This document shows, piece by piece, positions 1 to 8,637 of a stretch of DNA of 64,000 nt (position 1 is the first letter of the stretch; the number at the start of each line of letters is the position of its first letter). The stretch is from JAWLHJ01 sp039587535 (GTDB taxonomy: Bacteria; Gemmatimonadota; Gemmatimonadetes; Longimicrobiales; Gaopeijiaceae): assembly GCA_039587535.1 (NCBI GenBank), contig JBDHIF010000005.1:1-64000 (forward strand), given 5' to 3'. The notes beneath the pieces were generated by a model. The model was given only the letters and a program-made list of their open reading frames with translations, was not told where the DNA came from and made no database searches. Made by a program: the position numbers and the translations under genes.

Positions 1-105
1 CGGACGACCAAGGTGACCGCCGCGTTTCAGCGGCAGCTTGGGCGAGCCGTGAAGCGGGCACGTTACCTCGCCCTGATTCCCTACACACGGCGTCGCGAGG
101 GCTGA
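1..105 (+). CDS. rpsR: 30S ribosomal protein S18, C-terminal part
   Basis: Only the last 34 codons are inside the window; the 5' end lies to the left. The reading frame opening at base 1 gives a basic tail with the S18 hallmark in which a Gln-Arg-Gln-Leu stretch is followed by an Ala-x-Lys-Arg-Ala-Arg helix and a Leu-Ala-Leu-Ile-Pro-Tyr turn. S18 binds 16S rRNA in the small-subunit platform next to S6. The stop TGA at 103-105 is followed 5 bases later by the next gene, so it heads a ribosomal-protein transcript that continues to rplI. Confidence 0.93.
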   Translation, partial: RTTKVTAAFQRQLGRAVKRARYLALIPYTRRREG

Positions 106-110
106 CAGGC

Positions 111-1052
111 GTGAACCCGGCGGGCGCCCAGGGCTCCGGGAAGCCCGGCCGCGGTTGGCCGCGGGCCGCGGGGCTGTTCGGCGTGGCCATGGCCGCGTCG
201 GTGATTCAGCCCAGCGTGGTGGTCGCGGTGCCGTTCTTGGTCATCGTGGGGCTCTGGGGGCTCAGGGGCGGCGGCGTCCTCGTGGCGGCGGTTCTGGCCA
301 TGGTTCTCGCCGTCTCCGGACCGCGCGACGGTTTTTGGTTCATGGAACGGGCGTGGGCGCTCCTGGTCGGTGGTTGGTTCGTCGGTGTCTCGCTGGCAGC
401 CCCGCATTGGCGTCTGTCGAGTCGCCTGCTCGCCGCAGTCGGCGGCGCGGTTCTGGCCACGGGGGCTATTTTGGCAACCCGGGCCGGGAGCTGGGACACG
501 GTGGATTTCGTCGTTCGGGATGCGTTGGAAGGGGGCGTCCGCACTACGTTGCAGGCGTTCGAGGTCCTTCAGGGCGGTGAAGCAGTGTCACCGGCCCTGG
601 CGACGGCGCTGCACGAGATGGCTCGAGCCCAGACGGAGGTCTTCCCGGCGCTCATGGCTATCGCGTCCATGTCGGGCGTGGCGGTGGCCTGGTGGCTTTA
701 CAACCGGCTCGGGGGTGCGGGAGACCAGGCCATCGGGCCGGTGCGGCACTTTCGATTCAACGACCACCTGGTGTGGCTCCTGATTGTGGGGCTTCTGCTG
801 GTGGTCGCCCGCTGGGGTGATGCGGTAACCCGGGTGGGATCCAACGCGGTGGTGTTCATGGGGGCGCTCTATGCGCTCCGAGGCTCGGCCGTGTTCATGT
901 ACATCAGTGGTGGCCTGTCTCTATTCAGTTACGTGCTCCTCGCGATTTCCCTCGTTCTTGCCGCGCCGGTCATCGTGGGTGCGGCCATTGTCGTGGGTAT
1001 CGGAGACACCTGGCTGGACGTTCGCGCGAAACTTCGCGAGACAGTGGCCTGA
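111..1052 (+). CDS. DUF2232-type polytopic membrane protein
   Basis: A 313-residue, strongly hydrophobic protein with roughly eight membrane segments: a cluster in residues 20-130, a gap around residues 150-180 that probably faces a membrane side, and further segments at about 185-210, 225-245 and 260-305. Its size, hydropathy and position between rpsR and rplI match the DUF2232/YybS family, which lies beside the same ribosomal genes in many bacteria. The biochemical role of the family is not established. The start is GTG at 111, only 5 bases after rpsR, without a strong Shine-Dalgarno, so it probably depends on coupling to rpsR translation. The family call rests on context and hydropathy, not on a catalytic motif. 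Confidence 0.7.
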   Translation: MNPAGAQGSGKPGRGWPRAAGLFGVAMAASVIQPSVVVAVPFLVIVGLWGLRGGGVLVAAVLAMVLAVSGPRDGFWFMERAWALLVGGWFVGVSLAAPHWRLSSRLLAAVGGAVLATGAILATRAGSWDTVDFVVRDALEGGVRTTLQAFEVLQGGEAVSPALATALHEMARAQTEVFPALMAIASMSGVAVAWWLYNRLGGAGDQAIGPVRHFRFNDHLVWLLIVGLLLVVARWGDAVTRVGSNAVVFMGALYALRGSAVFMYISGGLSLFSYVLLAISLVLAAPVIVGAAIVVGIGDTWLDVRAKLRETVA

Positions 1053-1072
1053 ACGATCACATCGGAGGGACG

Positions 1073-1531
1073 ATGAAGCTCATCTTGAAGCAGGACGTAA
1101 CGAACCTGGGCGAGGCCGGTGAGGTCGTGCAGGTCAAGCCTGGATACGGTCGCAACTATCTGATCCCGCAGGGCCTGGCGTACGTCGCCAGTGAGGCGAA
1201 CATGCAGCGCCTTGAGGAAGAGCAGCAACGGGCTGAGGAAAAGGCGCGGCGCGACTTCCTGGAGGCCCGTCGCCGTGCCGCCCAGATCGAGTCTATGTCG
1301 CTCACCTTCGAGGTGCGTGCCGGTGAGGACGGAAAGCTGTTCGGCTCGGTGACGAGCGCCGACATTGCCGAGCGGGCCAACGCGGGCGGTGAACTGGACT
1401 TCGAGCTGGACCGGCGCACTGTTCAGCTCGACGAGCCGCTCAAGGCCCTCGGCGTCTTCCCGGTCGGCATCCGGCTTCACTCGGAGGTCGAGGTGGAGAT
1501 CGAGGTACGATTGGAGCGGGAGAACGACTGA
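1073..1531 (+). CDS. rplI: 50S ribosomal protein L9
   Basis: A 152-residue protein with the classic L9 layout: an N-terminal domain that binds 23S rRNA (opening Met-Lys-Leu-Ile-Leu, then a GEAGEVVQVKPGYGRNYL signature at about residues 13-30), a long charged connecting helix (about residues 40-80, rich in Glu, Arg and Ala), and a C-terminal domain at about 85-150. The length is normal for the family (about 150). The ATG at 1073 follows a GGAGGG Shine-Dalgarno. Its stop codon TGA (1529-1531) overlaps the proposed CTG start of rsfS. Confidence 0.97.
   Translation: MKLILKQDVTNLGEAGEVVQVKPGYGRNYLIPQGLAYVASEANMQRLEEEQQRAEEKARRDFLEARRRAAQIESMSLTFEVRAGEDGKLFGSVTSADIAERANAGGELDFELDRRTVQLDEPLKALGVFPVGIRLHSEVEVEIEVRLEREND
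1518..1522 (+). promoter_or_regulatory. Shine-Dalgarno that favours a CTG start for rsfS
   Basis: A GGGAG element ends 5 bases before the CTG at 1528-1530, inside the end of rplI. It is one reason to place the rsfS start at this CTG rather than at the ATG at 1603. Confidence 0.45.
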
Positions 1532-1911
1532 TCGGTACAGAGACCGGTGGGGCCGGCATACCGGAAGAGCTGCCACATGACATTCGACGTTCCGTCGAGC
1601 TCATGCTGGAGCGAAAGGCACACGATGTGGTCGTGCTCGATCTTCGCGGAATCTCCTCGGCCACCGACTACTTCGTGCTCGGCGGTGGGACCTCGGACGT
1701 CCAGGTGAAGGCCATCGCCGAGCATGTCGTCGACGAGCTGAAGAAGGAGGAGTCTCGGCCGCAGCACGTGGAAGGAATCAAAGGGGGGCGGTGGGTCCTG
1801 ATCGACTACATCGACTTCGTCGTACACGTGTTCCATCCGGACGCGCGGGCGTTTTACCAGCTCGAGAACCTCTGGGGTGACGCGCCCAGATGGGACATTC
1901 GGGCGGAATGA
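1528..1911 (+). CDS. rsfS: Ribosome silencing factor RsfS
   Basis: RsfS binds L14 and blocks subunit joining when nutrients are scarce. The frame carries the family core: LERKAHDVVVLDL, then a SATDYFVL segment, and near the end a FHPDARAFYQLENLWGDAP signature. The first ATG in frame is at 1603, but it would remove part of the conserved first helix (DIRRSVELMLERKAHD), which is encoded upstream. No ATG, GTG or TTG exists in frame further upstream. The CTG at 1528 overlaps the rplI stop (CTGA) and has a GGGAG element 5 bases before it, giving 127 residues, normal for the family. A CTG at 1570 is a second possibility. Function is near certain; the start is inferred. Confidence 0.85.
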   Translation: MIGTETGGAGIPEELPHDIRRSVELMLERKAHDVVVLDLRGISSATDYFVLGGGTSDVQVKAIAEHVVDELKKEESRPQHVEGIKGGRWVLIDYIDFVVHVFHPDARAFYQLENLWGDAPRWDIRAE

Positions 1912-2010
1912 GCGTATCCTTCCAGCACTGACGGGGAGCTCTCGGACGTGATTGCAGGACCCGGAGCCCCAGCCTAATGTTACGCCTTTCCTTCCAGCCC
2001 CATTGGACCG

Positions 2011-3042
2011 TTGATCGTCGAATTACCTGAGTGGCAGCCCTATGCGTCGGGCGAGAAGCCGTGGACTCCCGAGTCCACGGACCGCGGTCGGGTGGTTGTC
2101 GCCCTGGCCCCCGCCCCGATCAATCGTGAGCAGTGGTCGGCGGAGATCGTCTTCGAGTTGCTGGAGGACTGGAGCCAATCAGGGCATCGGGTTGTGCTCG
2201 CAGACTGCGTGCTGGAACACCCGATGCTGCATCGCAAGGCGGGACTGGCCAACGAGGAAGGGTTGGTCGATGCCGCGCTGTTCGGTGCCTCGGTCGCCCA
2301 CATCGCCCGGGCGGTACCGGGACGCTCGTTCTTCTTCGTAGGTACGGGATCGCCGACTGGCGATCCGGAAGCTGTCCTGTCCACCGCGCGGTTCGGGCGC
2401 CTTCAGGATGGATTCCGGGAGGCCGGGGTCACGTTCGTGGCATTCATCCGGGAGGGGTGCGTTGGTGAGGCCGCGCTCGTAGGAGCGGCCGATGACGTGT
2501 TCGTGCTCGCTGAGACGGGTCAAGACCTTCCCGACCGGGTCCGCGAGGCGGCAGACAAGGTCCGCGCCGTGGTGGGGCCCGCCGACACCCACTCACCTCC
2601 TCCTGCGGAAGCCCTCCCCGAGCGGTCGGAATCGACGTCCCACCTTGATGTTACCGCGGGCACGGCGGAAGAGCGCTCGGAGAGCGACGGCGATCCGAGC
2701 GGGAGCACGGAGGTATTCGAGCGCGCCGAGTCACGCCAACAGGAGGACGCTCCGCCCGCCCCCCCGGAGGAGCCGGCGGCGACCGCCGGACCGGATCTGA
2801 AGACCGAGCCGGACCTCTCCCCCGCGGAGGCGGCGCACAACGGGGTCGAGGACCATGACGATCCGGCGGAGAAGCCCGTTGAAGGCTGGCTGGCCCCGGT
2901 GACCGAGCGCTCCTCGGAGGTGCCGAGTTCGTATCGGCCGCAGGCCCGGGGCAAGGATCCGGACTTGCACGGAAAGCTGGTGTGGGGAGCCGTGGCCCTC
3001 CTCATCGTTGTCGTGCTCTTCGTGCTGGGGGTGCTGGGGTAA
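2011..3042 (+). CDS. Degenerate BY-kinase/ParA-like membrane-anchored protein upstream of smc
   Basis: A 343-residue protein in three parts. Residues about 25-180 follow the order of CpsD/Wzc-type BY-kinases: a beta strand where Walker A would be, a helix, a GHRVVLADCVLEHPMLH strand like the A' motif 'VLLIDaDlRrP', a GLVDAALFG segment and a GTGSPTGDPEAVL segment. The Walker A lysine and serine are absent, so nucleotide hydrolysis is unlikely. Residues about 190-315 are low-complexity, rich in Pro, Glu and Ser. The last 22 residues form one membrane helix, so it is tail-anchored with the domain in the cytoplasm. Start TTG 2011; an in-frame TAA at 1975 limits extension. Its stop overlaps the smc start (TAATG). 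The fold call is a motif-level inference. Confidence 0.6.
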   Translation: MIVELPEWQPYASGEKPWTPESTDRGRVVVALAPAPINREQWSAEIVFELLEDWSQSGHRVVLADCVLEHPMLHRKAGLANEEGLVDAALFGASVAHIARAVPGRSFFFVGTGSPTGDPEAVLSTARFGRLQDGFREAGVTFVAFIREGCVGEAALVGAADDVFVLAETGQDLPDRVREAADKVRAVVGPADTHSPPPAEALPERSESTSHLDVTAGTAEERSESDGDPSGSTEVFERAESRQQEDAPPAPPEEPAATAGPDLKTEPDLSPAEAAHNGVEDHDDPAEKPVEGWLAPVTERSSEVPSSYRPQARGKDPDLHGKLVWGAVALLIVVVLFVLGVLG

Positions 3043-6000
3043 TGAAGCTAAGGGCCCTGAAGGTCCAGGGGTTCAAGTCCTTCGCCGATAGCACGAACGT
3101 GGAGTTTCACGACGGCATCACGGCGGTGGTCGGCCCCAATGGCTGCGGGAAATCCAACATTGGGGACGCCATCCGGTGGGTCCTGGGCGAGCAGCGCCCG
3201 TCGGCCATCCGGGGCTCCCGCATGGAGGAAGCGATCTTCCAGGGCACCGTCGGGCGGCGCCCAGTGAATCGGGGCTCGGTCGCGCTGGTCGTGAGCAACG
3301 AGGACGGCTCCCTGCCGATTCCAGTGGAGGAGGTGGAGATCGGCCGTCAGGTCTTCCGGGACGGGGGCTCCGAGTACTCCATCAACCGGTCGTCATGCCG
3401 CCTCAAGGACGTGGTCGAACTCTGTCGTGACACGGGGTTGGGGGCCAACGTCTACTCGATCATCGAGAACAAGATGATCGACGCCATCCTGTCGGATCGT
3501 GCCGAGGAGCGACGCGCCCTCTTTGAAGAGGCCTCTGGCATCGGGAAGTACAAAGATCGGCGCAAGGCTGCGAGCCGCCGGCTCGAGCGGGCGGAGATGG
3601 ACCTTCAGCGCCTCGAAGACCTCATCTCGGAGATCGCGACGAAGGTTCGCTCGCTCGCCCGGCAGAAGGGCAAGGCACAGCGGTTCATGGAGTTCCGTCA
3701 GCGTAGGCTGGACGTCGAGGTCACCGTGGTGCGGTTTCAGCTCCGCACGCTCACCGAGCGTCTGAACGCGGTCGACCTGGAGCTGCAGGGAGACAAGCTG
3801 ACCGGCGAAGGTATGATCGCCGAGCTCAGAACCGCGGAGGCCGAGTTCGAGTCGCTTCGCCTGCGGGAGGTCGATGCCGAGAAGGCACGCGCTGCAGCGG
3901 CTCAGGCCCTGGACCGTGTTCGCGAGCAGCTGGTCCACTGGGAAAGGGAGCTGGCGGTGGCCTCCGAGCGCGAGCAGTACGCTGAGCGGCGCCTGGTGCG
4001 CATCGACGAAGAGCGTAGCGCAGCTGCTCAGAATGCGAAGGCGATGGAGGAAGAGTCCGCGGAGCTGCTGGGTGAGCGCACCCGGGTCGCCGGGGAGCTC
4101 GCGATAGTTCGGGAGGTGGCCCTGACCAAGTCGGCCGAGTCGGAGCGGGTCCGTGGGGAGCTTTCGGAAGCCCGCCAACGCGTGGAGCAGGCGGAGGCTC
4201 AGACCCGTGAGATCGCCCGACGGAGTGCTCAGCTTCAGGGAGATGCGGAAGCATCGGACGATCAGGCGGAGGAGCTGGAGAAGCGTTTGCAGCGCGCCCG
4301 TGAAGAGCTGGATTCCACGGCCGCGAGGCTGTCGGACCTTGCTTCCCAGGGAGACCTCTTTTCCGGGCGGCTCGACGAGCTGGAAGGTGAGGTCGAGACC
4401 GCGCGAGAGTCGCTGGACAACCGTGTCACCGAGCTGGACGCGGCTCGTGCAGCGTTGGATGAATCCAGCAGGCGTGAGCGGGAGGCGGTGGACCAGGCAG
4501 CCGGAATCGGTGCACGCGTGGGTGCGCTGGAACGCCTCGAACGGGATCAGGAGGGCGTCGAGCCGGTCGTACGCGCGGCCCTCGATCTGGATGAGGACGG
4601 CGTGTGTGGAACGCTGGCGGACTTCATCGGCGGACCGCCCGAGATGGTGGCTGCCGCCGAGGCGTATCTGGGCTCGATGTCCCGCGCTGTCGTGGTCCGC
4701 GATACCGGAACCGTGAGGCGTATCGTGGATTGGTTCGCGTCGAGCTGGAGCGGTGGCGGTGGGCTCATCCTCCTCCCCCTGGACGACATCCCGTCGGGAG
4801 GTGACGTGAAAGGGCGGCTGCTCTCCCAGGTGAACCCGAAGGGCGAGGGGTCGGAGTGGGTTCGCGTGTTGCTCGGAGGCGTCGATATCGATGACGCGTC
4901 CCGAGGCGATCTCCCGGTCACGGTTGACCGTGGCATCGTTCGCATGGGCAACCCGCAGGGGGCGTCAGGCGTCCTCGAGCGAAAGGAGCGTCTTCGTCAA
5001 CTCCGGGTCGAGCTGGAAGAGGCGGCCACCGCGGAGGCGCGAGCCCGCGCTCGACGTGTCGAGGCCCAGGAGGCGCTGGATCGCGCCGAGGAACGGGTGG
5101 ACGCTGCCCGTGCCGCTTGGCGAACGGCGGAGGATGCCCACAGCAGGGCGACGGCGGAGCTCGAAGCCCAGGCGGATCAGCACGGGCGGATGCACCGTCT
5201 ACGAGACGAACTCACGCGGCAGGTGGAGGGCACGCGGGCCGCTCGAAAGCGAGCCCTGGACCGGGCCGAAGGGGCACGCGAAGAGCGAGAGGCGCTGCTG
5301 AGGCAGGAGTCCGGGGTGGTGGAAGAACGAGCTTCGGCCAGAGCTGCGCTGGAATCCATCCAGGAGCGGTGGGAGACCATACGCGCCGAAGAGGCGAGTC
5401 TGGCCGTGGACGTCGCACGTTTGGAGGGCGACCTGCGCCGCCTCACGGAACGTCTGGAGAGCACCGAACGAGCCCGCGGCCGAGCCGCCGACCGCACGAG
5501 CGCTCTAGACGATGAAGAATCCTCGCTTCGCAAGGAGAGGGGGGACCTCCGTGCCCGGATGGCCGAGGGTGAGGCGCGAACGCAGATGCTGTTCGGGGAA
5601 CGGACCTCCGCGCAGGCAGCGGTCAGTGAGCGAAGCCAGAGTCTGCAGGAGGTGACAGAAGCTGTACGGGTTGCCGAGCGGCACGTTCGGGAGGCGCGAA
5701 CCAAAGAGCGTGCTTCGTCCGACCGACGGCACGAGCTGGAGCTCGAGCGCCAGGAGCTGAAGGGGCGAGTCGAGCGTATCCGTGAGCGCCTCGAGGGAGA
5801 ATGGGGCCGTCCGCTGGAGGCCCTTCTGGAAGAGGCGGCCGATGTTGAGGGTGAACCGGAAGTCTTGCAGGAAGAGCTTCGCGAGATCGTGCACGCCCTG
5901 GAGCGCATCGGTCCCGTGAACATGCTCGCGGTGGAGGAGCATGCTGAAGAGAGCGAGCGGTTGGAGTTCCTGCAGGGCCAGCGTGATGATCTCGTGGAAG

Positions 6001-6527
6001 CCCGGAACGACCTGCGATCGGCGATCCGGGAGATCAACAAGACCGCCACCGAGCTCTTCCAGGACACCTTTGATCGAATCCGGGAGAACTTTCGCCAGAC
6101 ATTCCTGCGATTGTTCGAGGGCGGCGAGGCAGACATCAAGCTGGAGGATCCTGAGGATCCGCTCGAGTCCCCGATCGACATCCATGCCTCGCCGCGGGGG
6201 AAGCGGACGCAGCGCATCGATCTCCTCTCTGGTGGAGAGCGAGCCCTGACGGCGCTTTCCCTCCTGTTCGGCATCTATCTGGTGAAGCCGAGCCCCTTCT
6301 GCGTGCTCGACGAGGTGGATGCACCGCTCGACGAGAACAACATCGGCCGATTCATCCGGCTCCTGCAGGACTTCAAGGCACAGACCCAGTTCGTGGTCAT
6401 CACGCACAACCCGCGCACCATTGAAGCGGCCGACTGGATCTACGGCGTGACCATGGAGGAGCCGGGGGTGAGCACGATCGTGGGGGTGAAGCTCGAGGAA
6501 GCTCTGGAAACTGCGGGGATCGCTTAG
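3042..6527 (+). CDS. smc: Chromosome segregation protein SMC
   Basis: A 1161-residue condensin ATPase that organises and segregates the chromosome, normally with ScpA and ScpB (not in this window). Visible in order: Walker A GPNGCGKSN at about residues 32-40; a long charged coiled coil; a hinge around residues 510-640; a second coiled coil; the ABC signature LLSGGERAL near residue 1061; and Walker B FCVLDEVDAPLDE near 1085. The ATG at 3042 overlaps the previous stop by one base, and the protein begins with the family-typical MKLRALKVQGFKSF. An upstream in-frame ATG at 2982 would add 20 residues without homology and was not chosen. Length is normal for bacterial SMC. Confidence 0.96.
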   Translation: MKLRALKVQGFKSFADSTNVEFHDGITAVVGPNGCGKSNIGDAIRWVLGEQRPSAIRGSRMEEAIFQGTVGRRPVNRGSVALVVSNEDGSLPIPVEEVEIGRQVFRDGGSEYSINRSSCRLKDVVELCRDTGLGANVYSIIENKMIDAILSDRAEERRALFEEASGIGKYKDRRKAASRRLERAEMDLQRLEDLISEIATKVRSLARQKGKAQRFMEFRQRRLDVEVTVVRFQLRTLTERLNAVDLELQGDKLTGEGMIAELRTAEAEFESLRLREVDAEKARAAAAQALDRVREQLVHWERELAVASEREQYAERRLVRIDEERSAAAQNAKAMEEESAELLGERTRVAGELAIVREVALTKSAESERVRGELSEARQRVEQAEAQTREIARRSAQLQGDAEASDDQAEELEKRLQRAREELDSTAARLSDLASQGDLFSGRLDELEGEVETARESLDNRVTELDAARAALDESSRREREAVDQAAGIGARVGALERLERDQEGVEPVVRAALDLDEDGVCGTLADFIGGPPEMVAAAEAYLGSMSRAVVVRDTGTVRRIVDWFASSWSGGGGLILLPLDDIPSGGDVKGRLLSQVNPKGEGSEWVRVLLGGVDIDDASRGDLPVTVDRGIVRMGNPQGASGVLERKERLRQLRVELEEAATAEARARARRVEAQEALDRAEERVDAARAAWRTAEDAHSRATAELEAQADQHGRMHRLRDELTRQVEGTRAARKRALDRAEGAREEREALLRQESGVVEERASARAALESIQERWETIRAEEASLAVDVARLEGDLRRLTERLESTERARGRAADRTSALDDEESSLRKERGDLRARMAEGEARTQMLFGERTSAQAAVSERSQSLQEVTEAVRVAERHVREARTKERASSDRRHELELERQELKGRVERIRERLEGEWGRPLEALLEEAADVEGEPEVLQEELREIVHALERIGPVNMLAVEEHAEESERLEFLQGQRDDLVEARNDLRSAIREINKTATELFQDTFDRIRENFRQTFLRLFEGGEADIKLEDPEDPLESPIDIHASPRGKRTQRIDLLSGGERALTALSLLFGIYLVKPSPFCVLDEVDAPLDENNIGRFIRLLQDFKAQTQFVVITHNPRTIEAADWIYGVTMEEPGVSTIVGVKLEEALETAGIA

Positions 6528-6585
6528 CGGGTTGCTGAGCCCATCCGTCTGAGCCATCTGCCTGGAGCGAGCTCGAGGGGGCCGT

Positions 6586-7389
6586 ATGCGTGTCACGATT
6601 CTTGGATCCGGGACCCTGATTCCGGACTCCCATCGAGCCTCTGCTGCACACCATGTGCAGACCGGGGCCGCTTCGGTGCTTCTCGATTGTGGCTCCGGCA
6701 CCGTTCATGGCCTGGCTCGGCACGGTATTGACTGGGGCCATCTCACGCACTTGGCCATCACCCACGAGCATCCCGACCACTTCGGAGATCTTTCGGCGCT
6801 CTTGTTGGCCATGCGGCATGCCCCTGGCGTGGCCCGCGGAGATCCGCTGACTCTGCTGGGCCCGCCGGGCTTCCGATCGTACGTTGCACAGGCCGCCGAC
6901 GTCCTGGGAGGACACCTCACGGATCCTCGGCGTCCTTTCCGGATCGTGGAGATCGCAGAGGGTCGCTCCTTCGAGGATGCCGAGCATGGGATCCGGTTGG
7001 AGGCGTGTCCGACCCCGCACACCGATCTGTCCGTCGCCTATCGTCTCACTGGCGTCGACGGGGTGGTGGGGTACACCGGGGACACCGGGCCTTCCGCAGC
7101 CCTCGGCTCGTTCTTGGAGGGCGTGGACGTACTGATCTGTGAGTGTGGGAGCGCCGAGGTCGGTGAGCGACCGGGCCATCTGGCGCCCGAGGACGTGGCC
7201 GACCTGGCTCGAGTCGCCCAGCCCACGGTGCTGGTCCTGACACACGTCTACCCCCCACAGACACCCCGTGAGGCGGCCGCGCGTGTGCGCTCGGTGTACC
7301 CGGGGCGAGTGGTGGCTGGGCTCGACGGCATGGTGATCCGGTCTGGCCGCGGAGGATGGAGCGTGGACCCCGATCCTGCCCGCGTTTAG
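6586..7389 (+). CDS. MBL-fold hydrolase, ribonuclease Z-like
   Basis: A 267-residue metallo-beta-lactamase-fold protein. The metal-binding motif THEHPDHFGD (HxHxDH) is at about residues 59-68. Further ligands are the histidine in TPHTDLS (about 142), the aspartate in GYTGDTGPS (about 165) and the histidine in LTHVYPPQ (about 223). The N-terminal MRVTILGSGT strand is typical of the RNase Z/arylsulfatase branch. The long exosite loop of true tRNase Z is not obvious, so the substrate could be RNA 3' ends or a small ester. Start ATG 6586 lies behind a GAGGGGG element. It stands alone between smc and DAHP synthase. Confidence 0.75.
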   Translation: MRVTILGSGTLIPDSHRASAAHHVQTGAASVLLDCGSGTVHGLARHGIDWGHLTHLAITHEHPDHFGDLSALLLAMRHAPGVARGDPLTLLGPPGFRSYVAQAADVLGGHLTDPRRPFRIVEIAEGRSFEDAEHGIRLEACPTPHTDLSVAYRLTGVDGVVGYTGDTGPSAALGSFLEGVDVLICECGSAEVGERPGHLAPEDVADLARVAQPTVLVLTHVYPPQTPREAAARVRSVYPGRVVAGLDGMVIRSGRGGWSVDPDPARV

Positions 7390-7398
7390 ACTTCGAGG

Positions 7399-7419
7399 CG
7401 CTGGGAACGGCACCCAGCG
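7399..7419 (+). other. 7-bp stem-loop between the MBL gene and DAHP synthase
   Basis: A perfect inverted repeat CGCTGGG/CCCAGCG (7399-7405 with 7413-7419) encloses a 7-base loop. No clear T-run follows, so it is not a standard intrinsic terminator. It lies in the 60-base leader of the aromatic biosynthesis gene and could slow transcription or protect RNA ends. Confidence 0.35.
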
Positions 7420-7449
7420 AAGGTTCTTCCCCGAGCAGGTGAGCGACAG

Positions 7450-8496
7450 ATGCTCGTCGTGATGAAGCATAATGCGACCTCGGATGAGATTGATTCCGTT
7501 GTCGATACGATCAAGGAAATGGGCTACGACGCCCGCCCCATCCCAGGCGAGCAGCGCACGGCCGTGGGTCTCATCGGTAACGACGGTCGCGTGGACTCCG
7601 CTCGTCTCCAGGGTTTGGGCGGCGTGCTTGAGGTCATCCCCGTCACTCAGCCTTACAAGCAGGTATCCAGGGAATGGCGGGAGGATGACACGATCGTCAC
7701 CCTAGCCAATGGCACCGAGATCGGCGGCACGGAGATCGTACTCATGGCGGGCCCGTGCGCGGTGGAGAGTGAAGCGCAGATCCTCGACGTGGCCACACGG
7801 CTGCGAGACGCCGGAGCGACGATTCTCCGTGGGGGCGCCTTCAAGCCACGCACCTCCCCCTACTCGTTCCAGGGGCTCGGTGAGACGGGCCTCCGGCTCC
7901 TGGCCAAGGCCCGACAGGAGACGGGTATGGCGGTCGTCACCGAGGCGTTGGATCTGACCGGTGTCGATCTGGTGGCCGAGTACGCGGATATCGTGCAGAT
8001 CGGAGCGCGAAACATGCAGAACTACCCGCTCCTGCGTCGTGCGGGGCAGTCGGGGAAGCCTGTGCTCCTCAAGCGAGGTCTGTCCGCAACCATTGACGAG
8101 CTCCTCCTCGCGGCGGAGTACATCCTCGCTGAGGGGAACGACGACGTCATCCTGTGCGAGCGTGGGGTGCGGAGCTTCGACAAGCACACCCGGAATCTCC
8201 TGGACCTCACCGCGATTCCGGTGATCAAAGGGCTCTCCCACCTCCCCATCATTGCCGATCCCAGCCACGGAACCGGTCTCCGGGCCAAGGTCATTCCCAT
8301 GGCCCGGGCGGCCGTAGCCGCGGGTGCCGACGGGCTGATGATCGAGGTTCACCCGGATCCCCCGAGGGCTATGTCCGACGGGGCCCAGTCCCTTTACCCA
8401 GAGCAGTTCTCCGAACTCATGGAGCAGATCCGTGTGATCGCCCGCTCCATCGGACGTGAGATCACTGCCCCCCTGGTGACCTCGGGGAGCCTTTGA
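7450..8496 (+). CDS. aroF: 3-deoxy-7-phosphoheptulonate (DAHP) synthase, type I-beta
   Basis: First enzyme of the shikimate pathway: it condenses phosphoenolpyruvate with erythrose 4-phosphate. The 348-residue protein has an N-terminal ferredoxin-like regulatory domain (about residues 1-75), as in Thermotoga-type enzymes where it mediates feedback inhibition by Phe or Tyr. The TIM barrel follows: GPCAVESEAQI (about 99), GGAFKPRTSPYSFQG (about 125-140), GARNMQNYPLL (about 182), PVLLKRG (about 202), CERGVRSFD (about 236) and DPSHGTG (about 274). These hold the PEP-binding Lys/Arg and the metal Cys, His, Glu and Asp ligands. No other aromatic pathway gene lies next to it. Confidence 0.93.
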   Translation: MLVVMKHNATSDEIDSVVDTIKEMGYDARPIPGEQRTAVGLIGNDGRVDSARLQGLGGVLEVIPVTQPYKQVSREWREDDTIVTLANGTEIGGTEIVLMAGPCAVESEAQILDVATRLRDAGATILRGGAFKPRTSPYSFQGLGETGLRLLAKARQETGMAVVTEALDLTGVDLVAEYADIVQIGARNMQNYPLLRRAGQSGKPVLLKRGLSATIDELLLAAEYILAEGNDDVILCERGVRSFDKHTRNLLDLTAIPVIKGLSHLPIIADPSHGTGLRAKVIPMARAAVAAGADGLMIEVHPDPPRAMSDGAQSLYPEQFSELMEQIRVIARSIGREITAPLVTSGSL

Positions 8497-8535
8497 CCGC
8501 CCCGCGTCCTCCAATGCTCACGGCTGCCGGCGCGT

Positions 8536-8552
8536 GACCCGGTAGCCGGGTC
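8536..8552 (+). other. Short GC-rich stem-loop downstream of DAHP synthase
   Basis: GACCCGG and CCGGGTC (8536-8542 and 8546-8552) form a 7-bp perfect hairpin with a 3-base loop in the 140-base gap before yraN. There is no T-run, so any terminator role would need another signal. Nothing else was recognised in this gap. Confidence 0.3.
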
Positions 8553-8637
8553 GAAGCCGGAGGTGTGATAAGCTTCGTCCAGGGAGTTCGTCCCAAACGC
8601 CCATGGCTGCACCCGGCTCCCCATCGGATGTTCGGGT

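Noticed and set aside
5177..6274. Long open frame on the minus strand opposite smc (and similar ones opposite other genes).
   Set aside because: It is a shadow of a GC-rich coding region; composition (Arg/Ser-rich) and lack of homology features show it is not a gene.
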